DNA of 64,000 bases from Nocardioides panacis (GTDB taxonomy: Bacteria; Actinomycetota; Actinomycetes; Propionibacteriales; Nocardioidaceae): contig NZ_CP077062.1 in assembly GCF_019039255.1 (NCBI RefSeq), positions 3,348,001-3,412,000 on the forward strand, written 5' to 3'. Positions 34,676-42,184 of the stretch are shown here, in pieces (position 1 is the stretch's first letter; each line of letters begins with the position of its first letter). The notes below the pieces were generated by a model. The model was not told the DNA's origin. It searched no databases and was given only the letters and a program-made list of their open reading frames with translations. A program made the translations under genes and the position numbers.

Positions 34676-35574
34676 TCGTTCTCCTCGTGCTGCGTCTGGT
34701 TCCACTCGTCCCGGGTGCGGGCGGTGGGGCGGGTGGGCTGGGGCCGCTGGTGCCCGATCTCGCCGCCGGCGCGACCGCCGTAGGGGCGGCCGTGGTCGGC
34801 GTACTCCTCACGGTAGAACGACAGCGTGTGGTCGCCCAGGTCCACCCGGGACGCGGTGCGCAGCACCGAGGAGTCGACAGGCGCGCCGTTCACCCGCGTG
34901 CTGCCCGGCCGGCCCCGCCGGACCAGGACGTACTCGTCGGCGTCGTCGTGCCGGACCTCCGCGTGCAGCGGTTCCAGGCCGGCCAGCACGACGTCGCAGC
35001 CCGGGTCGGAGCCGAGGGTGGTGACGTCCGCGCGCAGACCGAACACCTCCTGTCGGTCGCCGGGCCACGGGTCGGGCCGCGGCGCCATGATGAGTCGGGG
35101 GTTCCCGCCGCCGGGCAGAGCATGCGTGGTGGTCACCGTGCGACGGATCCGGCGCGCGAAGGTGGGCGCGATCGGGAACAGCGTGGCGGGCGGGGCGAGG
35201 TCCGCGGCCGGCAGCGCGCCCCCGCTCGGCGCCTGGGCGCGCCCCCGGGCCAGCGACCACAGGCCGGCCCCGCGCAGCACGCGGATGTGCCGCGACCCGG
35301 TGACCCGGCGCTGCAGCCAGGAGGCCCGCCGGACGCCCAGCGTGACCAGCGGCCCCGAGGGGGCGACCACCGTCAGCGACAGGCCCTGCCGGGCGAGCAG
35401 GGCGGCGAGGCCGCGGACGGCACCCGCGTCCGACCGGCCCGCGAACAGGAACGGGTCGCTGACCCGGAGCCGGAGCTCCGTGCCGGAGCCGGTCAGCGAG
35501 CCCGTCACCGTGCGCGATCCGGGCAGGTCGACCGAGAACTCCAGGTCGGCGTCGACGGTGAGGTCCAGGGACAT
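34672..35574 (-). CDS. FHA-domain protein
   Basis: A 300-residue protein with a C-terminal FHA domain at about 178-256 (TTLGSDPGCDVVL, HAEVRHDD, STRVNGAPV). FHA domains bind phosphothreonine, so it may link this operon to a Ser/Thr kinase. The N-terminal 150 residues are unrecognised. The last ~40 residues are disordered and charged. The start is ATG 35574, four bases after the small upstream gene. Confidence 0.78.
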   Translation of the reverse strand: MSLDLTVDADLEFSVDLPGSRTVTGSLTGSGTELRLRVSDPFLFAGRSDAGAVRGLAALLARQGLSLTVVAPSGPLVTLGVRRASWLQRRVTGSRHIRVLRGAGLWSLARGRAQAPSGGALPAADLAPPATLFPIAPTFARRIRRTVTTTHALPGGGNPRLIMAPRPDPWPGDRQEVFGLRADVTTLGSDPGCDVVLAGLEPLHAEVRHDDADEYVLVRRGRPGSTRVNGAPVDSSVLRTASRVDLGDHTLSFYREEYADHGRPYGGRAGGEIGHQRPQPTRPTARTRDEWNQTQHEENE

Positions 35575-35578
35575 CGGC

Positions 35579-35803
35579 TCAGGCGTCCGAGGTGGCGGCG
35601 TTGTCCCGGGTGGTGACCTGCAGGGTGCCGTTCAGCTTCCAGGTCGCCCGCGGCGCCTCGGCGCCGGTGTCGCGGGGCACCTCGACGGCCATGTCGATGA
35701 ACCGGTAGTTGATGGCCGCCTCCCGGCCGGTCAGGAAGGACCACATCTCGCGGCCGAGGTCGGTCCAGTCGACGACCTCTTGCTGGTGGATGTCGTGGGT
35801 CAT
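35579..35803 (-). CDS. Small conserved-looking hypothetical protein
   Basis: A 74-residue product (MTHDIHQQEVVDWTDLGREM at the start) with no recognised domain. A strong ribosome site GAGGAG precedes ATG 35803. It is the first gene of the operon facing the MerR/DICT regulator. Two central blocks (MWSFLTGREAAINYRFIDMA and ATWKLNGTLQVTTRD) look like a compact beta fold. Function unknown. Confidence 0.65.
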   Translation of the reverse strand: MTHDIHQQEVVDWTDLGREMWSFLTGREAAINYRFIDMAVEVPRDTGAEAPRATWKLNGTLQVTTRDNAATSDA

Positions 35804-35891
35804 GGCGGGTTCTCCTCGTGTCGGTGGGGCGGGGCGGACCGTCCGGAAACTTCAACACTTTCCTCAACGGCTTGTTTAGGTTTACCCTGCC
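35804..35891. promoter_or_regulatory. AT-rich divergent promoter of the MerR/DICT gene and its operon
   Basis: An unusually AT-rich patch (35847-35886). It has a direct repeat TTCAAC at 35851 and CTCAAC at 35862. TAGGTT at 35877-35882 sits nine bases before the MerR ATG, fitting a leaderless start. A 20-base spacer from TTCAAC to TAGGTT would be the long kind favoured by MerR activators. Confidence 0.5.
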
Positions 35892-36770
35892 ATGGTGAAC
35901 CTCAACCCCGCCACCGCGCAACCCCCCGGCCTCACCATCGGCGAGCTCGCCACCCGCACCGGGCTGGCCCCGGCGACCCTGCGGATGTGGGAGTCCCGGC
36001 ACGGCTTCCCCCGACCCCAGCGCCTGGACAGCGGGCACCGCCGCTACGACGAGCACGACGTCGACCTGGTCCGCCAGGTGGTGCGCCGGCGCGACGGCGG
36101 CGCCCGCCTCGAGGTCGCGATCGCCGGGGTGGTGCTGGCGGAGGCGACGGTCGGGAGCGCCCCGGGGGCCCCCTCGGTGTACGCCGCGATGCGCCGACAG
36201 CACCCGCAGCTCCAGCCGCAGCGGCTGCGGAAGTCGACGCTGCTGGCGCTGTCCTGGGCGATCGAGGACGAGTGCTGCGTGCGTGCCGAGCGGCCGATGA
36301 TCTTCGGGGCGTTCCAGAAGGAGCCCTACTACCGGGCCGCCGAGGAGCGCTGGACCGAGCTGGCCCGGGTCTCGCGCGCCACGATCGTCTTCGCCGACTT
36401 CGGGGCCGAGCCGGCGCCGGTCGAGCGCACCACGTTCGTCGACCTGCCCGAGGACGCCCCGATGCGGCGCGAGTGGGCGGTGGTCTGCGACGCGGCCGAC
36501 CATCCCGCGATGCTCACCGCCTGGGAGCTCCCGGGCCAGTCGACGGTGCCGGACCGGCAGCGGCTGTTCGAGTCGATCTGGACCGTCGAGCCGGCCGCCG
36601 TACGCGACGCGGCCCGGGCCTGTGCCCAGGTCGCCCAGCAGCTCGGGCACCCCGAGGGCGCGCCGCTGCTCTACGAGCTCGCCGAGGACCCGGCCCCGCC
36701 GCCGGCCGGGCTGCTGTCGGCGACCTCGCTGCTCAACCGGGTCGTGGCGTACGTCGACCGGGCGCGCTGA
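35892..36770 (+). CDS. MerR-family regulator with DICT sensory domain
   Basis: A 292-residue regulator. The MerR helix-turn-helix occupies about residues 13-80 (TIGELATRTGLAPATLRMWESRHGFP). The rest matches the DICT domain, proposed to sense light or redox-linked ligands. No Cys metal-binding pattern of classic MerR is seen, and there is no cobalamin-binding domain. ATG 35892 is used. It is divergent from the six-gene operon and probably controls it. Confidence 0.83.
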   Translation: MVNLNPATAQPPGLTIGELATRTGLAPATLRMWESRHGFPRPQRLDSGHRRYDEHDVDLVRQVVRRRDGGARLEVAIAGVVLAEATVGSAPGAPSVYAAMRRQHPQLQPQRLRKSTLLALSWAIEDECCVRAERPMIFGAFQKEPYYRAAEERWTELARVSRATIVFADFGAEPAPVERTTFVDLPEDAPMRREWAVVCDAADHPAMLTAWELPGQSTVPDRQRLFESIWTVEPAAVRDAARACAQVAQQLGHPEGAPLLYELAEDPAPPPAGLLSATSLLNRVVAYVDRAR

Positions 36771-36776
36771 GCCGGG

Positions 36777-37259
36777 CTACGGCGTGTCGGTGACGACCAT
36801 CTGCGCGAGGTACTGCGGCAGGCCGACGCGGTCGACCGCGTCGAGCTGACCCTCGAACCAGTCGGCGTGCCGCTCCTCGTCGCGGACCATCTCCTCGAAG
36901 ACCGCGGCGGTGCCGTGGTCGCCGAGGGCGTGGCACTCGTGCGCGCTCGCGTTGAACTCCGCGACCGCGGCGTTCTCCGAGGCGAGCGCCAGCCGGAGCA
37001 TCTCGTGCGCGTCCTCCCCGACGGTGATCCCGCCGAGCTTCTGCACGTTGGGGTGACCCCCGAACATCAGGATCCGGTTGATCAGCGCGTCGGCGTCCTT
37101 CATCTCGTCGATCGACAGGTCGTAGAAGACCTTGCCGAGCCGGCCGAGGCCCCAGTTGTCGAGCATCCGGGCGTGCAGGAAGTAGGTGTTGGTGACGGTG
37201 AGCTCGAACGTCAGCGCCGAGTTCAGCAGCTCGACGACCCGGGGACTAGCTGGCTGCAA
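36777..37259 (-). CDS. bfr: Bacterioferritin
   Basis: A 160-residue bacterioferritin that stores iron as ferric mineral in a 24-mer with haem. The TTG at 37259 is chosen because GGAGG lies six bases ahead; it overlaps the bfd end by 14 bases. Haem-ligand Met53 and ferroxidase Glu19, Glu52 and the late EERH pair are present. By my alignment with E. coli Bfr (IDEMKHAD), the ferroxidase His54 is Asp here (IDEMKDAD), which might change iron binding. Co-transcribed with bfd. Confidence 0.92.
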   Translation of the reverse strand: MQPASPRVVELLNSALTFELTVTNTYFLHARMLDNWGLGRLGKVFYDLSIDEMKDADALINRILMFGGHPNVQKLGGITVGEDAHEMLRLALASENAAVAEFNASAHECHALGDHGTAAVFEEMVRDEERHADWFEGQLDAVDRVGLPQYLAQMVVTDTP

Positions 37260-37440
37260 CGTCGACCTCCGACAGTTCTGGCCGGTGCTCGCACACCAGC
37301 CGCTTGAGCGAGAAGACGCAGGAGCCACAGTCCTGGCCCGCCCCGGTGGAGCGGCAGACCGCCGCGAGGGACCGCGCACCCTCCCGGACGGCGGCGGCGA
37401 CGGCCCGGTCGGTGACGACGCGGCAGTGGCACACGATCAC
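37246..37440 (-). CDS. bfd: Bacterioferritin-associated ferredoxin
   Basis: A 64-residue [2Fe-2S] protein that reduces the haem of bacterioferritin so that stored iron can leave. The four ligands are Cys4 and Cys6 (VCHCR) and Cys38 and Cys41 (DCGSC). GTG 37440 follows GAGGGGAG. It is first in the bfd-bfr operon, directly below two iron-box palindromes. A bfd-bfr pair under iron-box control suits release of iron under shortage (inference). Confidence 0.93.
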   Translation of the reverse strand: MIVCHCRVVTDRAVAAAVREGARSLAAVCRSTGAGQDCGSCVFSLKRLVCEHRPELSEVDVAAS

Positions 37441-37468
37441 GGCGGGCTCCCCTCGCGACGACGGCAGA

Positions 37469-37507
37469 AGTTAGGCGGGCCTAAATTATGTGAGGCATGC
37501 CTAACTT
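37469..37507. promoter_or_regulatory. Tandem DtxR/IdeR-like iron boxes at the bfd promoter
   Basis: Two palindromes of the form TTAGGCNNGCCTAA: TTAGGCGGGCCTAA at 37471-37484 and TGAGGCATGCCTAA at 37491-37504. On the minus strand CATAAT (37485-37490) lies between them and makes a fair -10 box for bfd. The half site TTAGG fits IdeR/DtxR boxes though the spacing is shorter than the 19-bp consensus. Confidence 0.7.
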
Positions 37508-37624
37508 CGCGCAAGTCCCGGTCCCGGTGTGTGGATCGTCGCCTGGGTGGGTACCCGTGGCCCACCAAACCGGGTGAGGCCGGTCGGGGACGGACCACCA
37601 CCCGCCCCCGGCCGGCCTCCGGCG

Positions 37625-39004
37625 TCAGCGGCGGTCGGCGCCCGCGGCCTCCAGCGCGGCGGCCACCCGCAGCAGCAGGTGGTCGGTGCGCGGGCGGCCC
37701 ATGAGCATCGTGCCGACCGGCATCCCGTCGTCGGCGGACCGGCCGCTGGGCACCGAGACGGCGGGCAGGCCGACGAGGTTCGCGACCACCGTCCAGCAGT
37801 CGGTGTACGGCGCCGCCATCGGGTCGGCCAGGTCCTCCGCGCTCGCGTGCCCCTCCAGCAGCGGGGCGGTGGTCGGCATCGTCGGCGAGAGCAGCAGGTC
37901 GCAGCCGTCGAGGGCCTCAGTCACCTGGCCGGCGAGGATCTCGCGGGCCACCTGGGCGACCTCGAGCGGGCTCGGGATCTCCCGCAGCAGCTCCAGGCCC
38001 CACGCGTAGCGGCGCTCCACCTCCGCGCCGGCGAGCCCGGTCCGGACGTACGGCGCGAGCACCGGCACGCTCGCCGCCGAGGTGACCGTGAGGTACGTCG
38101 CCAGCGCCCGCCCCGCCGCCGGGGCCGAGACCGTGACCACCTCGGCGCCCAGCTCCCGCAGCAGCTCGACGGTCGCGTCCAGCCGGGCCAGGACGCCGAC
38201 CTCGTTGCGGGAGGTGCGCAGCTCGGCCGGCACCCCGACCCGCAGGCCGCGGACGTCCGGGTCGGCGGTGGCCGCGGCCAGCCCGGGACGCCCGCCGATC
38301 ACGCTGAGCAGCAGCGCGGTGTCCTCGACGGTGCGGGCCAGCGGGCCGACCCGGTCCAGGCCCGGCGCGAACGGCACCACGCCGCGCATCGGCACCAGCC
38401 CGGGGGTAGGCGCCATCCCGACGACGCCGCACTGGGAGGCCGGCTCGCGCACCGAGCCGCCGGTGTCGGTGCCGATCGACAGCGGCACCTGGTGGGCGGC
38501 CAGGGCCGCGGCCGACCCGCCGCTCGAGCCGCCGGCGCTGCGCCGCGGGTCGTGCGGGTTGTGGGTGCGCCCGTAGGCCGACGTCTGGGTGGAGGCGCCC
38601 ATCGCGAGCTCGTCCATGTTGGACCGGCCGACGACCACCGCGCCCGCCGCGCGCAGCCGGTGCACCACCTCGGCGTCCACGCGCGCGGCGGCCCCGAAGG
38701 CCTTCGAGCCGCAGGTGGTCTGCTGCCCGCGCACGTCGACGTTGTCCTTGACCACGACGGGCACGCCGGCCAGCGGCCCCAGGTCGGCCCCCTCCGCCCG
38801 TCGTACGTCGAGCCGGCGGGCCCGGTCCAGGGCGTCGGCGCCGTCCACGTGCACCAGGGCGCGGACGGTCGGCTCGGTCGCGGCGATCCGGTCCAGGTGC
38901 GCCTGCACGACCTCGACGACGGAGACCTCGCGGGCGGTCACCAGCGCCGCGAGCCGGGTCGCGCCCAGGTCGGTCAGCGGCGCGGCGTACGTCGGAGGGC
39001 TCAT
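37625..39004 (-). CDS. Amidase signature family enzyme
   Basis: A 459-residue amidase with the Ser-cisSer-Lys triad: Lys86 (VVVKDN), a Ser in GGSSGGS (about 160-161) and Ser184 (DTGGSVREPAS). It resembles GatA and aryl/indole amidases, but it is alone, with no gatB or gatC nearby, so a catabolic amidase is more likely than tRNA amidation. ATG 39004 is used; the ribosome site is weak. Confidence 0.85.
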   Translation of the reverse strand: MSPPTYAAPLTDLGATRLAALVTAREVSVVEVVQAHLDRIAATEPTVRALVHVDGADALDRARRLDVRRAEGADLGPLAGVPVVVKDNVDVRGQQTTCGSKAFGAAARVDAEVVHRLRAAGAVVVGRSNMDELAMGASTQTSAYGRTHNPHDPRRSAGGSSGGSAAALAAHQVPLSIGTDTGGSVREPASQCGVVGMAPTPGLVPMRGVVPFAPGLDRVGPLARTVEDTALLLSVIGGRPGLAAATADPDVRGLRVGVPAELRTSRNEVGVLARLDATVELLRELGAEVVTVSAPAAGRALATYLTVTSAASVPVLAPYVRTGLAGAEVERRYAWGLELLREIPSPLEVAQVAREILAGQVTEALDGCDLLLSPTMPTTAPLLEGHASAEDLADPMAAPYTDCWTVVANLVGLPAVSVPSGRSADDGMPVGTMLMGRPRTDHLLLRVAAALEAAGADRR

Positions 39005-39163
39005 GCCGGGAGGCTAGGCGGTCGATGTTTCACCGGTGTGACCCGCTGTAACGCGGGGTTATGGACGCTCCACCCACGGCACACCGCGGGCGGACCGTCC
39101 ACGCCGCGTGCGGAGCCGGCTCGCCGGAGCCGCTGTCGGCGCCAGCGCCTAGGCTGGGCGTCG

Positions 39164-40210
39164 ATGTCTCCTCGTGTCCTGCTCGCCGTCGACGGCAACT
39201 CGCTGCTGCACCGGAGCTTCCACGCGTCCGCGCGCACCGGGTTCCGGACGCCGGACGGCCGGCCGATGTGGGCGGTGCGGGGCCTGCTCTCCCAGCTCGT
39301 CGCGGCCGTCGACCGGGTCTGCGCCGACGCCGTCGTGGTGGGGTTCGACGACCGGGAGGCCAGCTCGCGGCGGGAGCGCTGGCCCACCTACAAGGCGCAC
39401 CGCGACCCCAAACCCGAGTCGCTCGAGGAGCAGCTGGACACCGCGATCGACGTACTGCGGGCGCTCGGCGTCGTGGTCGCGGTGCCCGAGGGCCTGGAGG
39501 CCGACGACGTGCTGGCCAGCGCGGCCGCCTACGCGCCGACGGTGGGGGCCCGGACCGTCGTGGCCACCTCCGACCGGGACTCCTTCGCGCTGATCGACCG
39601 GCACACCCGGATGCTGCGGATCCTCAACGGCGGCGTCGACGCCTCTCCCCTGCTCGACCCGGAGCGGCTGGTGATGGTGACCGGCGTGCGCCCCGAGCAG
39701 TACACCGACTTCGCGGCGCTGCGCGGGGACACCTCCGACAACCTCCCGGGGGTCAGCGGGATCGGGCCCAAGACGGCGGCCCGGCTGCTCGCGGAGTTCG
39801 GCTCCGCGGCCGCCGCGTTCGACGACGCGGCCGGCGACGGCGAGCGGTGCACCCGGGTGCTCGGCCGCTCGACGGCCCGCAAGCTCGCCGACCCGGAGGC
39901 GCGGGCCCGCTGGGCGCTGAACTGCCAGGTGATGACGATGCACACCACGGCGCCGCTCGGCCTGGACCTGGACGCCGGGATCGGCTGCCTGCCCCTCGAC
40001 GAGGCGGCGGTGCGGGCCACCTTCACCCGCCTGGAGCTGCACGTCCCGACCGCGGTCCGGGCGCTGACCGGCAAGGAGTCCGTCGGCCCCCAGCCGGTAG
40101 ACGTCGACGCCGGGTGGGTGCCCCGGCCGCGCCCTCAGCCGATGCGGCACCCGCCGCTGCGCAGGCCGGTCGAGCCCGAGCCCGCCTCGGTGCAGGGCAC
40201 CCTCTTCTAG
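39164..40210 (+). CDS. 5'-3' exonuclease (Pol I N-terminal domain type)
   Basis: A 348-residue stand-alone 5' nuclease resembling the N-terminal domain of DNA polymerase I. Acidic metal ligands are in LLAVDGNSLLHRS, VVVGFDDRE, EGLEADDVLA and ATSDRDSFAL; the helix-hairpin-helix is LPGVSGIGPKTAARLL. The C-terminal ~50 residues are proline-rich. TAGGCT sits about eight bases before ATG 39164, so it may be leaderless. Roles could be RNA-primer removal or flap processing. It converges on the esterase with overlapping stops (CTAG). Confidence 0.87.
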   Translation: MSPRVLLAVDGNSLLHRSFHASARTGFRTPDGRPMWAVRGLLSQLVAAVDRVCADAVVVGFDDREASSRRERWPTYKAHRDPKPESLEEQLDTAIDVLRALGVVVAVPEGLEADDVLASAAAYAPTVGARTVVATSDRDSFALIDRHTRMLRILNGGVDASPLLDPERLVMVTGVRPEQYTDFAALRGDTSDNLPGVSGIGPKTAARLLAEFGSAAAAFDDAAGDGERCTRVLGRSTARKLADPEARARWALNCQVMTMHTTAPLGLDLDAGIGCLPLDEAAVRATFTRLELHVPTAVRALTGKESVGPQPVDVDAGWVPRPRPQPMRHPPLRRPVEPEPASVQGTLF

Positions 40211-40839
40211 TGCTCCCGGGCCGTCGCGGTCAGCCAGGCCGTGAGGACCGCGAGGGTCCCGGCCGAGATGCCGTGGCCACCGGGGTCGCGGTGCGCGGTG
40301 AGCGTCGCGCCCGACTCGTCGTGCAGGTAGGTCCAGGTGCGGTCCAGCAGCTCGCGCGGGATCACAGTGTCGGCGTCGCCCTGCGCGACCAGCACCGGTA
40401 CGCCGGACAGCCGGCCGGGACCGGTCGGGACGCCGGCGTCGAACGGCAGGGTGCCGAGCAGGATCGCGGCGCCCGCCCAGCGCGCCGGTTCGGCCAGCAG
40501 CAGCCCGCCGGCGAACGCCGCGCCGCCGCTGAACCCGACCAGCAGCACGTCCCGTCCGGCGTGCTCGGCGTCCAGCCAGGCCCGGAACCAGGCCGTCGTC
40601 TCGGCGAGCGAGGACGCGACCGGCCGGCCGATGCCGCGGTTCGCGAACCAGGCGTACCCGCCGCCCTCGGCGATCGGCGCGCGGACCGCGGCGTAGGCCA
40701 GCTGCTGCGGCAGGTGGTCGGCCAGCGCGGCGATCTGCTGCTCGTCGGACCCGCGGCCGTGCAGCAGCACCACCAGCGGGGCGTCCGGGTCCGTCGAGCC
40801 GCGGTACGTCGCGACCGGCTCGCCGAACGCGGCGCTCAC
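40207..40839 (-). CDS. Phospholipase/carboxylesterase-type alpha/beta hydrolase
   Basis: A 210-residue small hydrolase. The oxyanion region is LLHGRGSDEQQ, the nucleophile motif is GFSGGAA, then GDADTVIP gives the acid and GGHGIS the histidine. It resembles MhqD and other carboxylesterase-2 proteins. GTG 40839 overlaps the VOC gene stop (GTGA). The pairing of VOC dioxygenase with this hydrolase recalls quinone-response genes (mhq) of Bacillus; that role is inference. Confidence 0.83.
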   Translation of the reverse strand: MSAAFGEPVATYRGSTDPDAPLVVLLHGRGSDEQQIAALADHLPQQLAYAAVRAPIAEGGGYAWFANRGIGRPVASSLAETTAWFRAWLDAEHAGRDVLLVGFSGGAAFAGGLLLAEPARWAGAAILLGTLPFDAGVPTGPGRLSGVPVLVAQGDADTVIPRELLDRTWTYLHDESGATLTAHRDPGGHGISAGTLAVLTAWLTATAREH

Positions 40840-41342
40840 GCGTCCTCGACGATCCGGCCCGCCGTCCGGCGGCCGCCCCATCGACGTACCTCGTCGGCGA
40901 GGTCGAGCCGCTCGGTGGTCGCACTGGCGGCCATCTCGCCCCACGACGCCCGCGGCAGCATCCACATCACCTCGAACTCGTTGCCGTCCGGGTCGACGCC
41001 GTACACGCTCTTCGTGGCGCCGTGGCTGGACTCACCGGTGAAGGCGTCGAGGTTCGCCAGGGTCAGCCGGGCCTGCTCGAGGTCCTCGATCGTGTCGACC
41101 TGCCAGGCCAGGTGGTAGAGCCCGACCGTCCCGGGTCGGCGCGGCGGTGCGTCCGCGCCGATCCCGAACAGGCCGAGGTCGTGGTGGTTCTCCGAGCCCG
41201 GCATCCGCAGGAAGGCGGCGTTCGCGCGGGGCTCGCGGGCGACCACCTCGGTGCCGAAGGCGCGGACGTAGAAGTCCAGCGCCCGCTCCAGGTCGGAGAC
41301 GAAGAGCACCGCGTGGTTCAGGCGTACGGCGGAGATGGTCAT
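40836..41342 (-). CDS. VOC family (glyoxalase/extradiol dioxygenase-like) protein
   Basis: A 168-residue vicinal-oxygen-chelate protein. A likely His-His-Glu metal triad is formed by LNHAVLFV, LYHLAWQV and FEVMW. It is close in length and plan to short ring-cleaving dioxygenase-like proteins. It is followed by, and overlaps, the esterase gene. The substrate is unknown; a role with quinones or catechols is guessed from the pair. Confidence 0.8.
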   Translation of the reverse strand: MTISAVRLNHAVLFVSDLERALDFYVRAFGTEVVAREPRANAAFLRMPGSENHHDLGLFGIGADAPPRRPGTVGLYHLAWQVDTIEDLEQARLTLANLDAFTGESSHGATKSVYGVDPDGNEFEVMWMLPRASWGEMAASATTERLDLADEVRRWGGRRTAGRIVEDA

Positions 41343-41366
41343 GTCACTCCTCGAGGGAAGAGAGGG

Positions 41367-42017
41367 TCAGGAGGCGGCGGGCACGGCGATGGCCGACACG
41401 TCGAACTCCAGCTTGATCTTCTCGCTGACCAGCACGCCACCGGTCTCCAGCGCGGCGTTCCAGGTCAGGCCCCAGTCCTTGCGGTTGATCGAGGTGCTGC
41501 CCTCGAAGCCGACCCGCAGGTTGCCGAAGGGGTCCTTGGCCGAGCCGGTCGACTCGAAGTCGATCGAGACGGGGTGGGTGACGCCCTTGATGGTGAGGTC
41601 GCCGGTGACGGCCCAGGTGGTGGCGTCGGCGCGGCGTACGTCGGTCGTGACGAAGGTCAGCTCGGGGAAGGTCTCGGCGTCGAAGAAGTCGGCGGAGACG
41701 AGGTGCCCGTCGCGGTCGGCCTGGCCGGTGGAGATGCTGGCGGCGCGGATGTTGACCTTGGCCGAGGAGGCCGACGGGTTCGCGGTGTCGAGGTGCGCGC
41801 TGCCCTCGAACTCGGTGAACTGGCCGCGAACCGTGGTGACCATCGCGTGGCGGGCCGAGAAGCCGATGCGGGTGTGGGTGATGTCGAGGGTGTAGTCGCC
41901 GGCGATGTCGTCGACGGCCGTGGTGCCGGCGTCGAAGAACGCGGCGGCCGGAGCAGCGGTCGCGGGGGCGGCGGCGGTGACCGGCGCGGTCTTGGTGGAG
42001 CGGTTGAACAGACCCAT
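41367..42017 (-). CDS. YceI-family lipocalin-like protein
   Basis: A 216-residue YceI protein. YceI folds bind isoprenoid chains such as polyprenols or quinones. Core blocks are GDYTLDITHTRIGFSARHAMV, FTEFEGSAHLD, HLVSADFFDAETFPELTF and GDLTIKGVTHPVSIDF. There is no signal peptide; instead an Ala/Pro/Thr-rich N-terminal ~30-residue linker (MGLFNRSTKTAPV) precedes it, so it should stay in the cytoplasm. ATG 42017; a clear promoter lies upstream. Confidence 0.88.
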   Translation of the reverse strand: MGLFNRSTKTAPVTAAAPATAAPAAAFFDAGTTAVDDIAGDYTLDITHTRIGFSARHAMVTTVRGQFTEFEGSAHLDTANPSASSAKVNIRAASISTGQADRDGHLVSADFFDAETFPELTFVTTDVRRADATTWAVTGDLTIKGVTHPVSIDFESTGSAKDPFGNLRVGFEGSTSINRKDWGLTWNAALETGGVLVSEKIKLEFDVSAIAVPAAS

Positions 42018-42057
42018 GATGACTCCCAGAAAGTTGTAGGTTCAAGCGATGACCCTG

Positions 42058-42088
42058 ACTCTACACCTCTTTAGTTGAACTATCAACT
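42058..42088 (-). promoter_or_regulatory. Promoter of yceI with MarR-type palindrome
   Basis: On the minus strand, TTGATA (42081-42086) and TAGAGT (42058-42063) are 17 bases apart, a near-ideal housekeeping promoter. The palindrome AGTTGAACTATCAACT at 42073-42088 overlaps the -35 box. Its form fits a MarR-family operator, so repression by an unseen MarR protein is likely. Confidence 0.7.
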
Positions 42089-42112
42089 GTCATCTAGATC
42101 TCACCCCACGTG

Positions 42113-42175
42113 GATAGTCCGTGACGTTCTTGCTGTTCCGGGTACCGGAACAGCGCAAGAACGTCACGGACTATC
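42113..42175. repeat. Family C 63-bp palindrome, copy 1
   Basis: Arms of 20 bases, GATAGTCCGTGACGTTCTTG (42113-42132) and its exact complement at 42156-42175, enclose a second stem (CTGTTCCGG, GTA loop). It lies nine bases beyond the stop of the lactate permease. The same arms, same total length, recur at 57725. Probably a terminator hairpin, without a U-tract. Confidence 0.88.
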
Positions 42176-42184
42176 TCGGGAGGG

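Noticed and set aside
30794-35803. Carotenoid biosynthesis cluster
   Set aside because: One phytoene-desaturase-like flavoprotein is not enough; no crtB, crtE or other desaturase genes are present.
37625-39004. GatA subunit of the amidotransferase
   Set aside because: No gatB or gatC next to it and a lone amidase is common; called as a general amidase.
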